DNA from: Dermacentor variabilis
Taxonomy: Eukaryota > Arthropoda > Arachnida > Ixodida > Ixodidae
Reading direction: 5' to 3'
Length of the DNA stretch: 64,000 nt
Assembly (NCBI RefSeq): GCF_050947875.1
Contig: NC_134569.1
Span: 187,604,067 to 187,668,066 of the forward strand
Positions 10,908-21,935 of the stretch are shown here, piece by piece; positions within the stretch are counted from its first letter, which is position 1, and the number at the start of each line of letters is the position of its first letter. The notes under the pieces are model-generated. The model was not told the DNA's origin and searched no databases. It was given only the letters and a program-made list of their open reading frames with translations. A program made the position numbers and the translations under genes.

Positions 10908-12130
10908 TTAAAGGTTGGCGGGTTTGAGACGTCCCAGAGCAGTTGTTTCTGAGTGACCGTTGACATTCACGACAAAAGTCGTCGAACGACGCCCGATAAC
11001 GCAATATGGTCCGGAGTAGTGTGGCCGCAACGTCTTCCGTACGGCACAGTTACGCACGGAAACGTGGGTAGCAGAGGTGAGTGCGGGAGAAACGTACGGA
11101 GACCTTGGTTCTTGCGAACGCGTAGACACGGGGTGTATGTGGCTGAAGAAAGCTTGCAGTTCGGCCACGTAGTCGGCAGGTGATGGCATAGGTGTTTTGG
11201 TGGTGGCGTCAAAGAAATCGCAAGGCGTAGATGATTGCCGCAGACTAGCTCAGCACACGAGATACCTAGGTCGCTCTTGAGTCAAGTAAGACGAGAGTCC
11301 AATGTAGAACCCACTTCTCCGGCGATTCATGCGACATAAGGGGGGCCTTGAGATGCCGGTGAAAACGTTCAACTAGTCGATTGGACTGCGGGTGGCAAGC
11401 AGTCGTGTCGTTCGGAGTAGTTCGAGTAGTTCGAGTAGTTCGTTCAAGAGTGCTAAGTCAAACTGCCGACCTCGATCGCTGAATATTGCGCATGGGCAGC
11501 GGAACTGTGCCATCCATGTAGACACAACGCCTGCTGCAACTGTGGGCGCTGAGATGCCAGATATAAATGTAGCTGCTGGCCACCGTGTATAGTGGTCGAT
11601 GCATGTCAGTATGTATCAGTAACCTTTCGAAGGTGCGAGTGGGCCGACGAGGTCCAGGTGTAAGGTGTCAAACGAGCATCCAGTGGAAGAAACGACTTGG
11701 TAGACGGAATGGGGTGAAGCTGGATCTTAGAGCGTTGATACAACAAACAGCAGTGAATCTAATTGTGCACTTGCGCGTTTAGCCGAGGCCAAACGAAAGG
11801 ACTGGAAAGAAGCTTCTGCGTCGCGCGTATGCCAGGATGCGACAGGCTGTGCATGGTTTCGAATATACATCTGCGAAGGGATGCCGCAATGTATGGTCTA
11901 GGTGTGTTGGTTGAAGTGTCGCAGACGACTCACGAACCCTCTGGGGTCACAATGACGTCCACCAATTTCAGCGACGTTGAAGAATTCCGGAATGTACGAA
12001 GTTCGGTGTCGTCACGCTCTTGACTGATGAGTAAATCGACATCAGTGATGAAAGGTCGCGACGTCAATGTGGAAACAGCATTGACGCAACTCAGATTGTC
12101 GGCTGGAACGTTGTCGGTGCCCTTGATGCG
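10908..12130 (-). pseudogene. G3 integrase
   Basis: Integrase in several frames. The C-terminal domain is open at 11189-10908: an LQAFFSHIHPVSTR lead, HVSVRNCAVRKTLRPHYSGPY, and TALGRLKPANL at the stop, the GPY-type DNA-binding module. The core region (11250-11800) shows only scattered matches. The zinc-binding start, near 11850-11760, reads HSLSHPGIRATQKLL and VWPRLNAQV on the minus strand. An AGTTCG-GTAGTTCG triplication at 11410-11440 adds length in the core. Dead. Confidence 0.75.
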
Positions 12131-12625
12131 ATGGAACGTTGTGTTAAACTCGGAGATGTATGAAATCTGTCTGCTCTCACGGGGCGAGTAACAGGACGCC
12201 TAACAGTTCATTGCGCGAACAATAGGCTTGTGGTAAGTCAAGATAGCGAATTCACGAACTTCTAGGAAATGGCAAAAATGTCTGATAGCCAAGTATGTGG
12301 CGAGTAATTCAGGGCCGAACACGCTGTAGCGGGACTGGCCAGGCTTCAGTTTCTTGGAGAACAAGGCGAGTGGATGTTACGCATTATCGATGAATTGCTA
12401 CAGAACGGCACAAACGCCGGTGTTTCAAGCATCGGTCATGATGGCAGTGGGCGCGTCTGGCTTTGGGTGTCTAAGCAGCGAGGCGTTGGCGAGGGCAGAC
12501 TTGACTCTTGTGAAAGCGTTGGTGGCCTGTTCAGTCTGCTGAAGCACGTGTTTACGTTTGTTTACCAGCAGAGCGTCTAGCGGAGCCATAAGTCGTGGGC
12601 AACCGGGAATGAATCGATGGTACAA
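12131..12625 (-). pseudogene. G3 connection and RNase H
   Basis: Begins with the RT tether (YHRFIPGCPRLMAPLDALL, 12625 leftward), then APTAIMTDA, the first catalytic Asp block of RNase H. After a frame change it continues with ELLATYLAIRHFCHFLEVREF and HKPIVRAMN, and ends near RIKGTDNVPADNLS at about 12100. The domain order is right and the reading frame is lost. Confidence 0.75.
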
Positions 12626-12795
12626 ATTCAGGAATCCGAGAAATTGGCGAAGCTTGCTGAGTGTGGTTGGTCGGGGAGGATTTTAGGTGACGCAAATCTT
12701 GGACGGCAGTGGTCGAATGCCGGTAGTGTCGACGATATGATCTAGGAAATCGAGTGTGGCCTGGCCGAAGTCATTCTAGGCATCGTTGATGACAA

Positions 12796-13393
12796 CTATT
12801 TTACTGACAAGGCGTGAAAACAACAACTGCACGTGGTAAAGATGTTCTTCTGCGAAAGAGCTTGCGACGAGAAGTCGTCAGAGTATGCAAAAACGAAAGG
12901 CAAGCCTCGGGTGACGCAATCGATGAGACGCTGAAAGGATTGGCCCGCCTTCTGTATGCCGAAAGGCATGCGGAGAAATTCAATAAGACCGAAAGGTGTA
13001 GTGATGGCGGTCTTGGGAATATTGTCTTCAGCGACCGATAATTGATTATAGGCGCGATAAGATCGTCGCACTGTTTAACGCTACCGTGAAGTCCTGAATG
13101 TTCAGTAAAGGCCAGCGATCAGAAACTGTAACCTTTTTTAGTACCCGGTAATCTTCGCATGGTCGCCAGTCTCCCGTCTTAGGCACCATGTGAAGTGGTG
13201 ATGCCCCATTACTGGAGGAAGGGCGGATGATGCCAAGTAGCAGCAAGTGTTCGAACTCCTCGCGAACAATCTTGAATTTCTCCGTGGAACAACGCCGGGG
13301 TCGGAAATAGACTTGTGGGCGGGAGGTCCCGATATGATAGCGTATTTCATGTTGCACAGGTTGCGTCCAGTCCGGCAGGCGCGTCAAAGTCAA
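12796..13393 (-). pseudogene. G3 reverse transcriptase
   Basis: RT N-terminal half at 13393-13046: VQHEIRYHIGTSRP, FEHLLLLGIIRPSSS, PLHMVPKTGDWRPCEDYR, PLLNIQDF. The second half, at 13071-12796 in another frame, reads KTAITTPFGLIEFLRMPFGI and FVFAYSDDF. The catalytic box is YSDD, a legitimate Y-x-D-D. The first catalytic Asp block is disrupted where the frames meet (LSRL/LSVA). Confidence 0.88.
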
Positions 13394-13427
13394 GGAGCTC
13401 GCGTGGGAGCGCGGTGAAAGGTTCGTC

Positions 13428-13964
13428 CTACATTGCAGAAATAGGCGCGATCGGCGATGTGGTTGAAGATGGGACGCTGGAAACGGATAACTGCGTCACG
13501 GAGTCGATGAGACGGCGTCGTCCGACGTCGACAAGGAGTCCGTAGTTCTGCAAGAAATCAACTCCAATGACTGCTCGACGGACGTCTGCAACCAGTAAAA
13601 TCCAGCGGAAAGCTCGCCGAAGTCCAAGGTTTAGCACCACGGAGCGTGACGAGAAAACTGGAATCCTGGCGCCATTGAAGGCTTTCAAAAACGACACAAG
13701 TGTCTCTTTTCCATCGGAGACGCGGGCGGGGAGAATTCTGACATCAGCTCCTGTGTTGACTAAGAACCGTTGTCCCGTAACTTTGTCCGCCAGGTAGAAA
13801 AGGTGACTTGTATATTGGGTCGCAGTACTCGTCACCGTTGGAGGTCGGCCGGCCTGTTTCCCTCCCAAGCGCAGGGACGCCGACAGTGACGAGCATTGTT
13901 TCCGAAACGGCGGTGGTGGTAGCAAATGCCAGATGTGGTAGTTGATGTTACATTGCTGGTGCAC
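13428..13964 (-). pseudogene. G3 aspartic protease
   Basis: 178-codon open stretch covering the gag end and the protease. The active-site loop reads FLVNTGADVRILPA: the catalytic Asp of D-T-G is Asn, so the enzyme would be dead even though the frame is open. The second half has RAFRWILLVADV and AVIGVDFLQNYGLLVD, the I-L-G-x-D-F-L family motif. Sequence upstream of about residue 40 belongs to the gag tail after the zinc knuckle. Confidence 0.85.
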
Positions 13965-14829
13965 GTGCGTCCTGATTTGCTGGAACTACGGCTGCGTGGG
14001 CGACGAGATGACGTGCGTCGATGTTTCGCTCCACAAATGATGTCTTCCAGGTGCTCACACAAGGAGTCGAGCGGAGATTGCGCTGCTGAGGAGTAGGAAA
14101 GGATTAGCAAGGTGGTTGTATTGTCCCCCGGAGACGATGCCGTGATTGCGAGGTTGGGGTGTCTACATCCATGACGCTGTCGGCCAAAGCGGCAAGTCCG
14201 GTCAGGTGAAAGGTAGAGGCTGTCGCCAGGACCATCTGCACGTTAGCCGGGAGTCGTTGCAAAAACAATTCGCGCAACAGCGCGTCGTTAATGGATCTCG
14301 CGTTTTTTCAGAACAGCTGCCTCATTCGGCGAAGAAGTTAACTAATGCGTCGGTAGCCGAGTTCTTCAGTGGACAGAAGCCTATGGTTGCGAGAACGCTG
14401 TGAAGCTGCTGTGCCCTGTAGCAGGGCTGCCTTGGGATTGTCATAGGCGGTGGTGAACTATGGGGAGTTCAACAAATCTGCTACTTCGTCAATGGCGGCG
14501 GGCGAGAGCGCTGCAACGACGTAATGTAACTTTGAGGCTTGATAGCGGATACCAGCGACTTGAAATTGCGAATCGCCCTGAAGAAACCACGCCAGGGGAT
14601 GCTGGTCCCAATACTGTGGAGGGAGGACAGCGATTGCCGAACAGGAGGGCTCACCGCGTTCTTCGCAAGGGTTCTGGCCTCGAGCTCTCATAGCGTTGGT
14701 CTGGTCCATGGTCGTCTCTACCATAGGAGCGTACGGCAGTATCATGTCCGGGGTCATCAAACTTTGATGACTAGCAACCACGTAGACCGGTAAAGTCTCG
14801 GGCTCTCGCGGGAGAGGAAAAACTGGCAC
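13965..14829 (-). pseudogene. G3 gag
   Basis: Start region open at 14829-14458. The likely initiator is the Met of MDQTNAMRARGQ (about 14706), because the upstream part is leader. The core phrase is YWDQHPLAWFLQGDSQFQVAG, with LHYVVAALSPAAIDEVADLL. After frame breaks, 14110-13832 supplies SPLDSLCEHLEDII, an arginine/serine-rich linker and a knuckle-like CYHHRRFGNNARHC, which has His where most Gag knuckles have the second Cys. Confidence 0.8.
14748..14767 (-). promoter_or_regulatory. G3 primer-binding site (tRNA-Trp-like)
   Basis: On the minus strand TTTGATGACCCCGGACATGA follows the 5' LTR. It matches the complement of a tRNA-Trp 3' end (TGGTGACCCCGACGTGAT) at most positions. Confidence 0.6.
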
Positions 14830-14965
14830 TCGATCTCTTAGCGTAGCATCTTTTAAATACCTTTCGGAACGTTAGCCCGTGCGGCAGCGTGCCAGCCGTT
14901 CGTGCAACATGTAGACGCGAGCGTCTGCGTGATTCTCACGCGACGCCGATGCTGCAGCCGCTACA
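14767..14965 (-). repeat. G3 5' LTR
   Basis: Starts TGTAGCGGCTGCAGC at plus position 14965 and pairs with 10546-10747. The TATA region reads GTATTTAAAAG in this copy, against GATATAAAAAC in the other. Confidence 0.8.
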
Positions 14966-15067
14966 AGGAAAAACGTAAGGCGCACTGCAGGTGGTCTAAT
15001 GCAGCTACAGAAGGAGTGCCAAGAGAAGGGTAGAGCAGTCATCCATGGCAGAGATTGAATTGACCTT

Positions 15068-15424
15068 GTAGTGGCCGTCAAGAACACGGTAGCAAAACTG
15101 TGAACGGCGTAACTAACTTCTATAAGGAACACTTGTGCCCACACAGGCAAGTGACAATGAAACCACAAGGAAAGCGGCGAACACAGTCGGCGATCGTCGG
15201 AAATCTGATCAGTGGGCCAAAGGCATCGGCTTTCAAACATTAGTCATTGAAGGTTGCAGAGCAGCCACTGGTGCCCGCGTGTCTTCCAGAATATACTACA
15301 AAATTCAAGTCGCGCATACACGCTAATTGGCTTACATGAGGTTCAGTGACAACAGGCAGCGGACAGAACCATCGATAACAAATCTCCGATACATGCAGGC
15401 GCGTCCTGCGCTGAACGACAGCAT
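15068..15424 (-). repeat. Solo LTR of family C
   Basis: Homologous over its length to the G1 LTR at 2283-2642, with no family-matching coding sequence on either side: G3, a different family, ends 100 bp to the left. The simplest reading is a solo LTR left by recombination. No clear target-site duplication. Confidence 0.6.
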
Positions 15425-16610
15425 TTGCTGGACGGTGAAATGCGGTCAACCGATGACAGAAAAACAAGTACACGGGCAAATATTATAAATTTACAAACTT
15501 CGAAGGCGTAAGATGTCTTTGGCGCAAGACAGAGGCAAGTGGATATCGCCGTGAGACGTCTTGTTGCTGCAGTGGACATAAAACGGGCTGATAACAATAA
15601 TCACCTCCTAACCGGCGTATGCAAGTGCTTAGAATTCATTAAACAGCACCTGAATTTTCAAGACTCAGTTCGTTCAATCGCTTAGGCCCCTTCAAAAACG
15701 TAGCTCGTCAGATTCAGCATAAAGAAAATAACGCCATGAACTTGTCCACGTATCTTTAGCTACAACCACGTGACCTGTAATTCTAAGGGACAGCTTGAAC
15801 AAATTGCTCCATGCTCCTTCTCACGGGAGTCACCAGTACTAGAGTCAGATCACGATTATTGATAAAATTCGCGAATCTTAGTATTAGTAAAGACCTGTGT
15901 CATTCCCCTATATTGTTTTACTTCACCTAGAGCACCGATTGATTTGAATATAGGTATATTTTAATGCTTAGTCTCTAGTGCAATATTGCCAATATTTCTC
16001 GCGAGACGCTATGATGTTGTTACATCGAAACGCAGATAACATTTACTCGGAAAAGTATACCAACATCCTTCATTCTCTGTTTTCACTTTATTCTAGAAAA
16101 GAGTATAAAATATTTTGCATAGAAATCTGCCAGTTCAATAAAAATCTCAAAAAAATTTGCAGTAATATTTTCATGCAGGTACCGGAGCAATTACGAAGAC
16201 ACTTAAGTACTGGAATAACACGAAACGTTGTGGAATTCTAGCGCTGCGGCGCCAGGGTAAGCAGAGCAATTTACGACAACGCTGTACGTGCAAGCGTCTG
16301 TATAGGTTTGGGGTTCCGTGCGCCGTGAATATGCGGCACCACGAGCTACTGACAAACAGCTATCCTTAACTTATTTCACTGAAATGTGTATTAGTATTAC
16401 CAATACAACAAAAATATATCATTTAACACACTTGATTATGGATTGCATAGATATCGACGACAATGATCGAGCATTTCCCGCAACGCGTGTTTTTCGCACT
16501 TTTAATGACAAAAGAAAAAGGAAAATATTTGATGCGTTCGCAACTCACAATGACAGAAATATGTGGGAGCGCCTCTTGAGTGGAGCACTAAAAGAAATAA
16601 ATGGATGATA
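15425..16610. other. Intergenic, AT-rich, no gene recognised
   Basis: Open stretches here are short and have no recognisable domain. The last ten bases of the block, up to 16620, are the left target duplication of RTE copy 2. Confidence 0.4.
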
Positions 16611-16620
16611 TAAATTGAAG

Positions 16621-17039
16621 TACTCACGTACGCGGCAAAAACCTGGAGGCTTACTAAGAGGATTCTACTTAAATTGAGGACCACGAAACGAGCTATGGAA
16701 AGAAGAATGATAGGCGTAGCGTTAGAGGATAAGAAAATAGCAGATTGGGTGAGGGAACAAACGCGTGTTAATAACATCTTAGTTGAAATCTCGAAAAAGA
16801 AATGGGCATTGGCAAGACATGTAATGAGGAGGGAAGATAACCGATGGTCATTGAAGATTACGAATTGGATTTCAAGGGAAGGGAAGCGTAGCAGGGGGCG
16901 ACAGAAAGTTAGGTGGGTGGATGAGGTTAAGAAATTTGCAGGGACAACATGGCTACAATTAGTACATGACTGGGGTAGTTGGAGAAGTATGGGAGAGGCC
17001 TTTGCCCTGCAGTGGGCGTAACTAGGCTGATGATGATGA
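16621..17039 (+). mobile_element. RTE-type LINE copy 2, 3' fragment with target duplication
   Basis: 5'-truncated plus-strand copy of the RTE family at 5.9 kb. It encodes LRTTKRAMERRMIGVALEDKK, WVREQTRVNNILVEI, KKWALARHVMRREDNRWS and GRQKVRWVDEVKKFAGTTW to the stop at 17021, then a (TGATGATGA) tail. It is flanked by the exact 10 bp duplication TAAATTGAAG at 16611-16620 and 17040-17049. Because only the last ~115 codons are present, the open frame from 16674 is a fragment. Confidence 0.9.
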
Positions 17040-17049
17040 TAAATTGAAG

Positions 17050-17443
17050 CGTAGTATGTGCACCGAATAGTGTATTACTAGCTTTTTATGCCATTGTTTT
17101 TTAATTTTCATTGACTTCCGAGTTCCCTCCGTTGTTTTCACGCCAGCATGCGGTGCGTCGCATTATACGATGAGTTGAAATCAGAGCTCTTCGTGCGTGT
17201 GTGTGCTCCTTGTCTGCCTTCTGTTTTTCGCGCTTTCAGAATACATGAGGAAAAAAATGGCCGGCAATTACGTTTCATGGTAATGCTATCTTTGAGCGCA
17301 GCTGCTGCCTTTTTTCAACAACAGCCAACTGCATACAGAACACGCAGTGCCGCACACAAAGGCGGTTCGGCGTTTCGTATTGGGCAGCATACACCGCGAT
17401 CCGCCGCTATCGAGCCGGCACTCTGGCGACGCGCGATTTTATA
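17050..17443. other. Intergenic, nothing recognised
   Basis: No feature recognised. Composition becomes GC-rich toward 17.4 kb. Confidence 0.35.
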
Positions 17444-18211
17444 GTGGGTCATAGTAGTGGAGATGGGGGGGGGGAGATTACCGACTATTATTTAACGTTT
17501 CTTCGGAGCTGCTGGGATGAGGAATGCGGTGGAGAACAGTGGCATCGAGTAGAGGTCACACACTCATTCACTCTACAGACGGGACTCGATGTGGTCGCAC
17601 TAGGTTGGGGTGGGAAGTATAAGGGGACGAAACGCCATGACAGTCTTTCAAGTCGCCGCAACGGCACTGCGCTACGTAAGGGGAGGTGTAGGAAAAGAGT
17701 GGGGCGGCACAAGGACAGCCATGCGCAAGCACAGCCAGGGGCGACAAATACCACTGAGGAACGCGCCCCGCAAATGGGGAAGCGAGAGAAACGACTGAGA
17801 GCTGTACAACCGCGCAACGCGCAGAATGAGAAGCGGAGAGCCGTGGATCATGCGCGAGGCGGCAAGGAGCGACCACCGCCTTCACCGCGGCAGTGCCACG
17901 ACAGCGGGAGAAAAGACGACGAGGAGGAAGTGGACGGTAGCGGCGAGATAGTCTTCCTGTATGTGCTCCCGCAGGGAGCACAGGTGCGCATAGGTCCAGC
18001 ATTATGTTCCAGTTATGCAGTGAAGCTATTACTCGCGCGCGCAGGAGACAAATGCCGCACGGTCTTCCATTTGCTTTTTCGTCTGCTGGTCGCGAGCTAC
18101 ATGCGGCATTGTTCGCGAGCGCTGAGCAAGTTGCCACTGTTTAATGCAGGCTACTCTCGAACCATTGGCTTAATCGGAGGGGAGCACTGTTCGAACCCCC
18201 CAAAATTTTAA
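17444..18211 (+). other. 255-codon open frame in GC-rich DNA, unrecognised
   Basis: Open from ATG to stop, basic and low-complexity in the middle (many R, K, G, E), with no domain I recognise. The opposite strand is also open for 189 codons (18137-17568), which is common in GC-rich sequence without stops. It begins next to a G-run (17465) and ends in a C-run tract (18258-18275), a setting like an old repeat. I think it is fortuitous, but it could hide an exon. Confidence 0.15.
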
Positions 18212-19762
18212 TTTGTATGTACATATATACACGCGTGAACGTGCATATACGGGGCAGGACCCCCCCCCCCCCTAAATCCCCCCAAATAAAATTATGACTA
18301 CGCCTGTTCCTCGAACAGCTCAAAAGTTCGCGTGCGAACCTGCCGTACCTTGCAACAAAAACCGGTGAAATGGTTTTCAGCTCGCATGTGAAATGTTCTC
18401 GCCAAGGCCGGAAGGCAAGAAATGTTTTAAAGGATGTTTGAAGAAATGTTCACACAAGTAAGTTGGAGAAAAATGTGAGCTCATTTCGGCTGCCGAAACC
18501 AGTCGATTATTGGTCGTCGCCAAGCGAAATATGGTTACTGCACTTATGTCAGTGACCGTTAAAGAGCGTTATTTATCACTGACGTCAATAACCGTCGTTC
18601 AGAGCAGCTGTACCTTTTCGTTATATGCGGTGCAGAAACGCAGATTTAAGCGCATTTCAAATTTTCACGTGTGCACATTTTAGGCGTAGCTTACTGCTAC
18701 AATTCATTTACACCACCAAATAAACAGCTGCTTCGTAGCAGCAAATCTCCAAGTGGAAGAAGATTCAAGATACAGGAGTTTGTAGATCAAATCTATTTCG
18801 TGCAAGGAAATGGATGATCAATGGCTGCAGGCAGCAGGACAAGAGTGCCGGTTCTTGAAGCCTTGGGAGGCAGAATTCAATGCAACTGGAAGGGCCACAA
18901 GCTATGAAGGGTAACAAAACCTTATTTTTATTGCACTAATCACACCAAGATTGCAAATTGGAATTGAAATTGGAATTCACACATTGCAGACTCTCATTTG
19001 GGAACACATTTTTCATCTGTTCATACCAGTCAGGTCAATTTACTGCAACACAGCGCTTATTAAACACACAGGCAGTATTTGACATTCCTCTTGTCGACTA
19101 AGGCCGATCTAACAAGCAAGATACTGCAGGCGGTAAATGCTGAAGCTGTCACAGTTGTCTAATAAGTGGGAGTATGTGAGGTTTTCGCTTACTACGCAAA
19201 AATGAACACGAGCACACCAATCCACGCTACATAAAAACTACAAAGCCTACGAAAAATAAAACGAAATACAGAAGAGCGAAAAGCAGAATGCAGCGGGAAA
19301 ATCGCTCCGGCTAGTAGTTACACTGTTTTGAACACACTGTTCGAGACTCGCTTATTCAGAACAATCGTGCAAGCAATGCTCCCAATTGGGCGAGCTGGTG
19401 AGTTAACATTCTTAGCGTCTATGTGCAGCGCGACACACATTCTCTTTCACTCGCGACATGGACATATCGTTGCTTCTTCGTCCCGCGTCTGTGTCGCGCT
19501 GCACATATACGCCAAAAAGACAAGGTAAAAGTGGTAGATTAGATCGACCACATAAATGAGAAAACATCGACGTACTCCCTTAGCGAAAAAGAAGAGGTTG
19601 AGATTGAATTTGATGAGGAAGCAGATTCTTTGGCTCTAGTGACATATATAAAAAGAAGGCTCGAGGGTATTCCTGCGGGATTTCGACCAATCGAAGAAAT
19701 GAAAACAATCTGAAAAGTAAGTCTAAATGGTTGTAGCCTAAGAAACTGTTGCGCTAGCAAAA
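18212..19762. other. Intergenic, AT-rich
   Basis: Holds a poly-C tract (about 18258-18275) and otherwise no recognisable coding sequence, RNA gene or repeat. Confidence 0.4.
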
Positions 19763-20407
19763 GTGTTAGTAGGTTCTTTCCCAGTGAATAAAAACGAAAG
19801 TTTCCCAGTTATAAGTAAAGAGTTTGTTGTCATGTGGGCAGGTGGCTGGCTTACAAGTGAAATGATTTATTCCGCAGTCATAAATACGAAATGTTGGCAA
19901 AATCCGGAATATACCTCTAGCATACACAAAATAACAATCAACAGAGTATTTAGGTGGTGCAGGAGTGAGAGCAACAAGTCGCCAAACCCGTTACATACGT
20001 CAAGAAGATGGCGCCGTGGAATCGCGCCCTGTGAGAAGCGTAATTTTCCAGAGCGAGTGTATCCTGGATTCGCTAGCCATCCAGTCGAGAAATTTTGGGG
20101 CCAGCCAGTCGCTGCTAGCTACAAGTACCAGAGGTTTGCTCACTTAGCAAAAAACTGCCTAGGAGCAAGGCGCTGCAAAATAAGTGCAGAAGACCACCAT
20201 TACAAGTACTCTGTCTGTAAGGCAACCTATGAGCGCCAATTGCAACAAGTAGCACACTGCACTATTTGCTGGATGCCCCAAAAACGAACCGGCCTCTCTT
20301 CAATATCAACACGACACAATCTATGGCCGCACACACCAGCGCATTGCACCAGAACCAAACATGAATACGATGAACCCAGCGCAACCACCTTGTTCACAAG
20401 CGCCTAA
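19763..20407 (+). pseudogene. LINE fossil ORF1 remnant
   Basis: 214-codon open stretch. The C-terminal half is a damaged zinc-knuckle array, YKYQRFAHLAKNCLGARRC then KISAEDHHYKYSVC. Several Cys of the usual C-x2-C-x4-H-x4-C pattern have become Tyr or Ser. ORF1 proteins of I-group LINEs bind element RNA through such knuckles. Clear homology does not begin until about residue 60, and the true start is not identifiable. Confidence 0.6.
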
Positions 20408-20899
20408 GCACCCGGAAATTCTATGTAGTATGCAAAAGCCGCAAGGGCCGCACAACACCGAGGGTAAAATTCTGGTATATTACCAAACCAACATAAAGCT
20501 CGACAAGAAGCTCGACAAGAAGCTCAGAAGGGATCTCATTAGAAGAGCAACCGCGTGGCATATATACGACAGAATACGAGCACGCTGCAACCAGTCAGTG
20601 TGACGAAACAGGCGAACTCCTCTGCGTCTGTTGCTGAACTTGCCATACGAATGCTGTATTGTGCTGCATATTAAATTGTGCTGTGTTTAGTGCTCTGTAT
20701 TGCCGATGGAACAAATGATATTACAATACACTACGTCAGCCGCTGCGCAAACAGGGCATTATACAACATTAATTATTGTAAAAGTGTCTCCATAGTCCAG
20801 TGGAGCACGACTTGTCCTTGCTCTGAGTTTGCTAATTTGAGAAAACTGGTGGCTCACTTCTCTTTTCCAGTATTATGTAATACGGACGCCAGTCAAGAC

Positions 20900-21480
20900 A
20901 GCACTTTTAGACTAGCTAACTACGTTGTTTACACGTCCTCATGATCTTCTGGACCAAGCAGAGTGATGATCTGTGTTCAAAGAGACCTGTCGTCAGCATT
21001 ATTACGTGCCGCCGTGCCAGACATTTTAGAATATGTAGCATGTGAAGTTCGGTTTGGGCGAGTAAATATCACTGTAGCTAGTGTTTATCTAAAATCTTCT
21101 ACAAATATTTGACGTTCTAGATTGACGGACCTGTTTCAGAAATATACAAAAGATGTAATATTTTGCGAAGATTTCAGTGCGCGCCAAGCCTTGTGGGGAA
21201 GTGCCTAATGAGACCGTCAGGTCAATGAGCAAGAAAATGCCATTCAGAAGAGTGGTCTGAGTTTGTTGAATGACTGCTCAGTGACGTTGCTGCGGGGTTT
21301 TTATTAATCTAGCTGTCAGGACCTTAGGCTCTGCTCAAACAATATTGCATGTGAAGCAACATGGAGAACAGACATTCAAACAAGAGGTAGTGACCAATTT
21401 CTTATTCTAATACAGCATTCGAGACTACGAGTTGCGACTTATCGGCACTCTGCAAGAATATAAATTCGCAGGCGCCTCGA
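20900..21480 (+). pseudogene. LINE fossil AP endonuclease remnant
   Basis: Translated pieces in more than one frame: VNITVASVYLKSS, VIFCEDFSARQALWGS (usually GDFNAHH-LWGS; the catalytic Asp-Asn pair is lost), LLNDCSVTLLRGF, then ACEATWRTDIQTRGSDQFLIL, which holds the S-D-H block as SDQ. This is the nicking enzyme of target-primed reverse transcription. Stops and lost catalytic residues show it is dead. Confidence 0.7.
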
Positions 21481-21601
21481 TATCAGATTACACGTCAAGG
21501 TGATGCTTTCAGCGATATAGACAGTCTATTATCGCTCATACAATGCAAATGTTTCACGCAGCAGTTCTGGGGAAACGCGCAAGGAGGACGGAAGTAAATA
21601 A

Positions 21602-21935
21602 TAAAGAGAAAATTAGACATCCACGGAGTCGATTGGTTGGATGTCTAATCTTCTCTTTAGTAATTACTTGCCTGTACCTTGCGGGTTTCCGCAGAACTAT
21701 CACGTCAAACTCTTGCCTTTGTTTCAGAGTTGTTGATGCGTTTCACTTCACCGCACCATCTGCTAACCACCTGGTTAGCTCAGGTGGTAGCGGGGCAACC
21801 CCGAAAATGCGATAGTTCCGAGTTCGAATCCCGGACCAGGACGAATTTTCTTCAACTGCAAAGCTTTTCTTTCGAGGAACTCGTATGGGTTACCTTTGTA
21901 GAAATTGCTACGATTGGGTGGATGTATAATTGTCC
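21602..21935 (+). repeat. tRNA-derived repeat with imperfect inverted ends
   Basis: The unit contains a tRNA-like core at 21764-21841 and its ends are inverted versions of each other: AATTAGACATCCAC near 21611 and GTGGATGTATAATT near 21920. The left end also forms a strong hairpin. It interrupts the LINE fossil between endonuclease and RT. I recall similar repeats in tick DNA but cannot confirm that here. It could be a SINE or a MITE that captured a tRNA. Confidence 0.55.
21764..21841 (+). other. tRNA-like core, not a functional tRNA
   Basis: Shows a 7-bp acceptor-like pairing (CCTGGTT with GACCAGG), an A box TAGCTCAGGTGGTAGC and a B box GAGTTCGAATCCC. The anticodon arm does not fold into a proper stem and the T stem has a mismatch. 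It lies inside a repeat, so it is a tRNA-derived Pol III promoter rather than a gene. Confidence 0.6.

Larger units (their letters stand above)
10546..14965 (-). mobile_element. Ty3/Gypsy retrotransposon G3, complete but decayed
   Basis: Minus-strand 4.4 kb element with paired ~200 bp LTRs, a tRNA-Trp-type primer-binding site, then gag, protease, RT, RNase H and integrase reading leftward. All domains are present but frames are broken. Gag, protease and integrase wording is close to G2, so I place both in the same CsRn1-like group, by recollection only. No matching target-site duplication was found at the two ends. Confidence 0.88.

Noticed and set aside
17568..18137. 189-codon minus-strand open frame antisense to the 17444-18211 frame
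   Set aside because: GC-rich, low-complexity composition keeps both strands open; there is no domain on either strand.
21764..21841. Functional tRNA gene
   Set aside because: The anticodon arm does not form a proper stem, the T stem has a mismatch, and it lies within a repeat.
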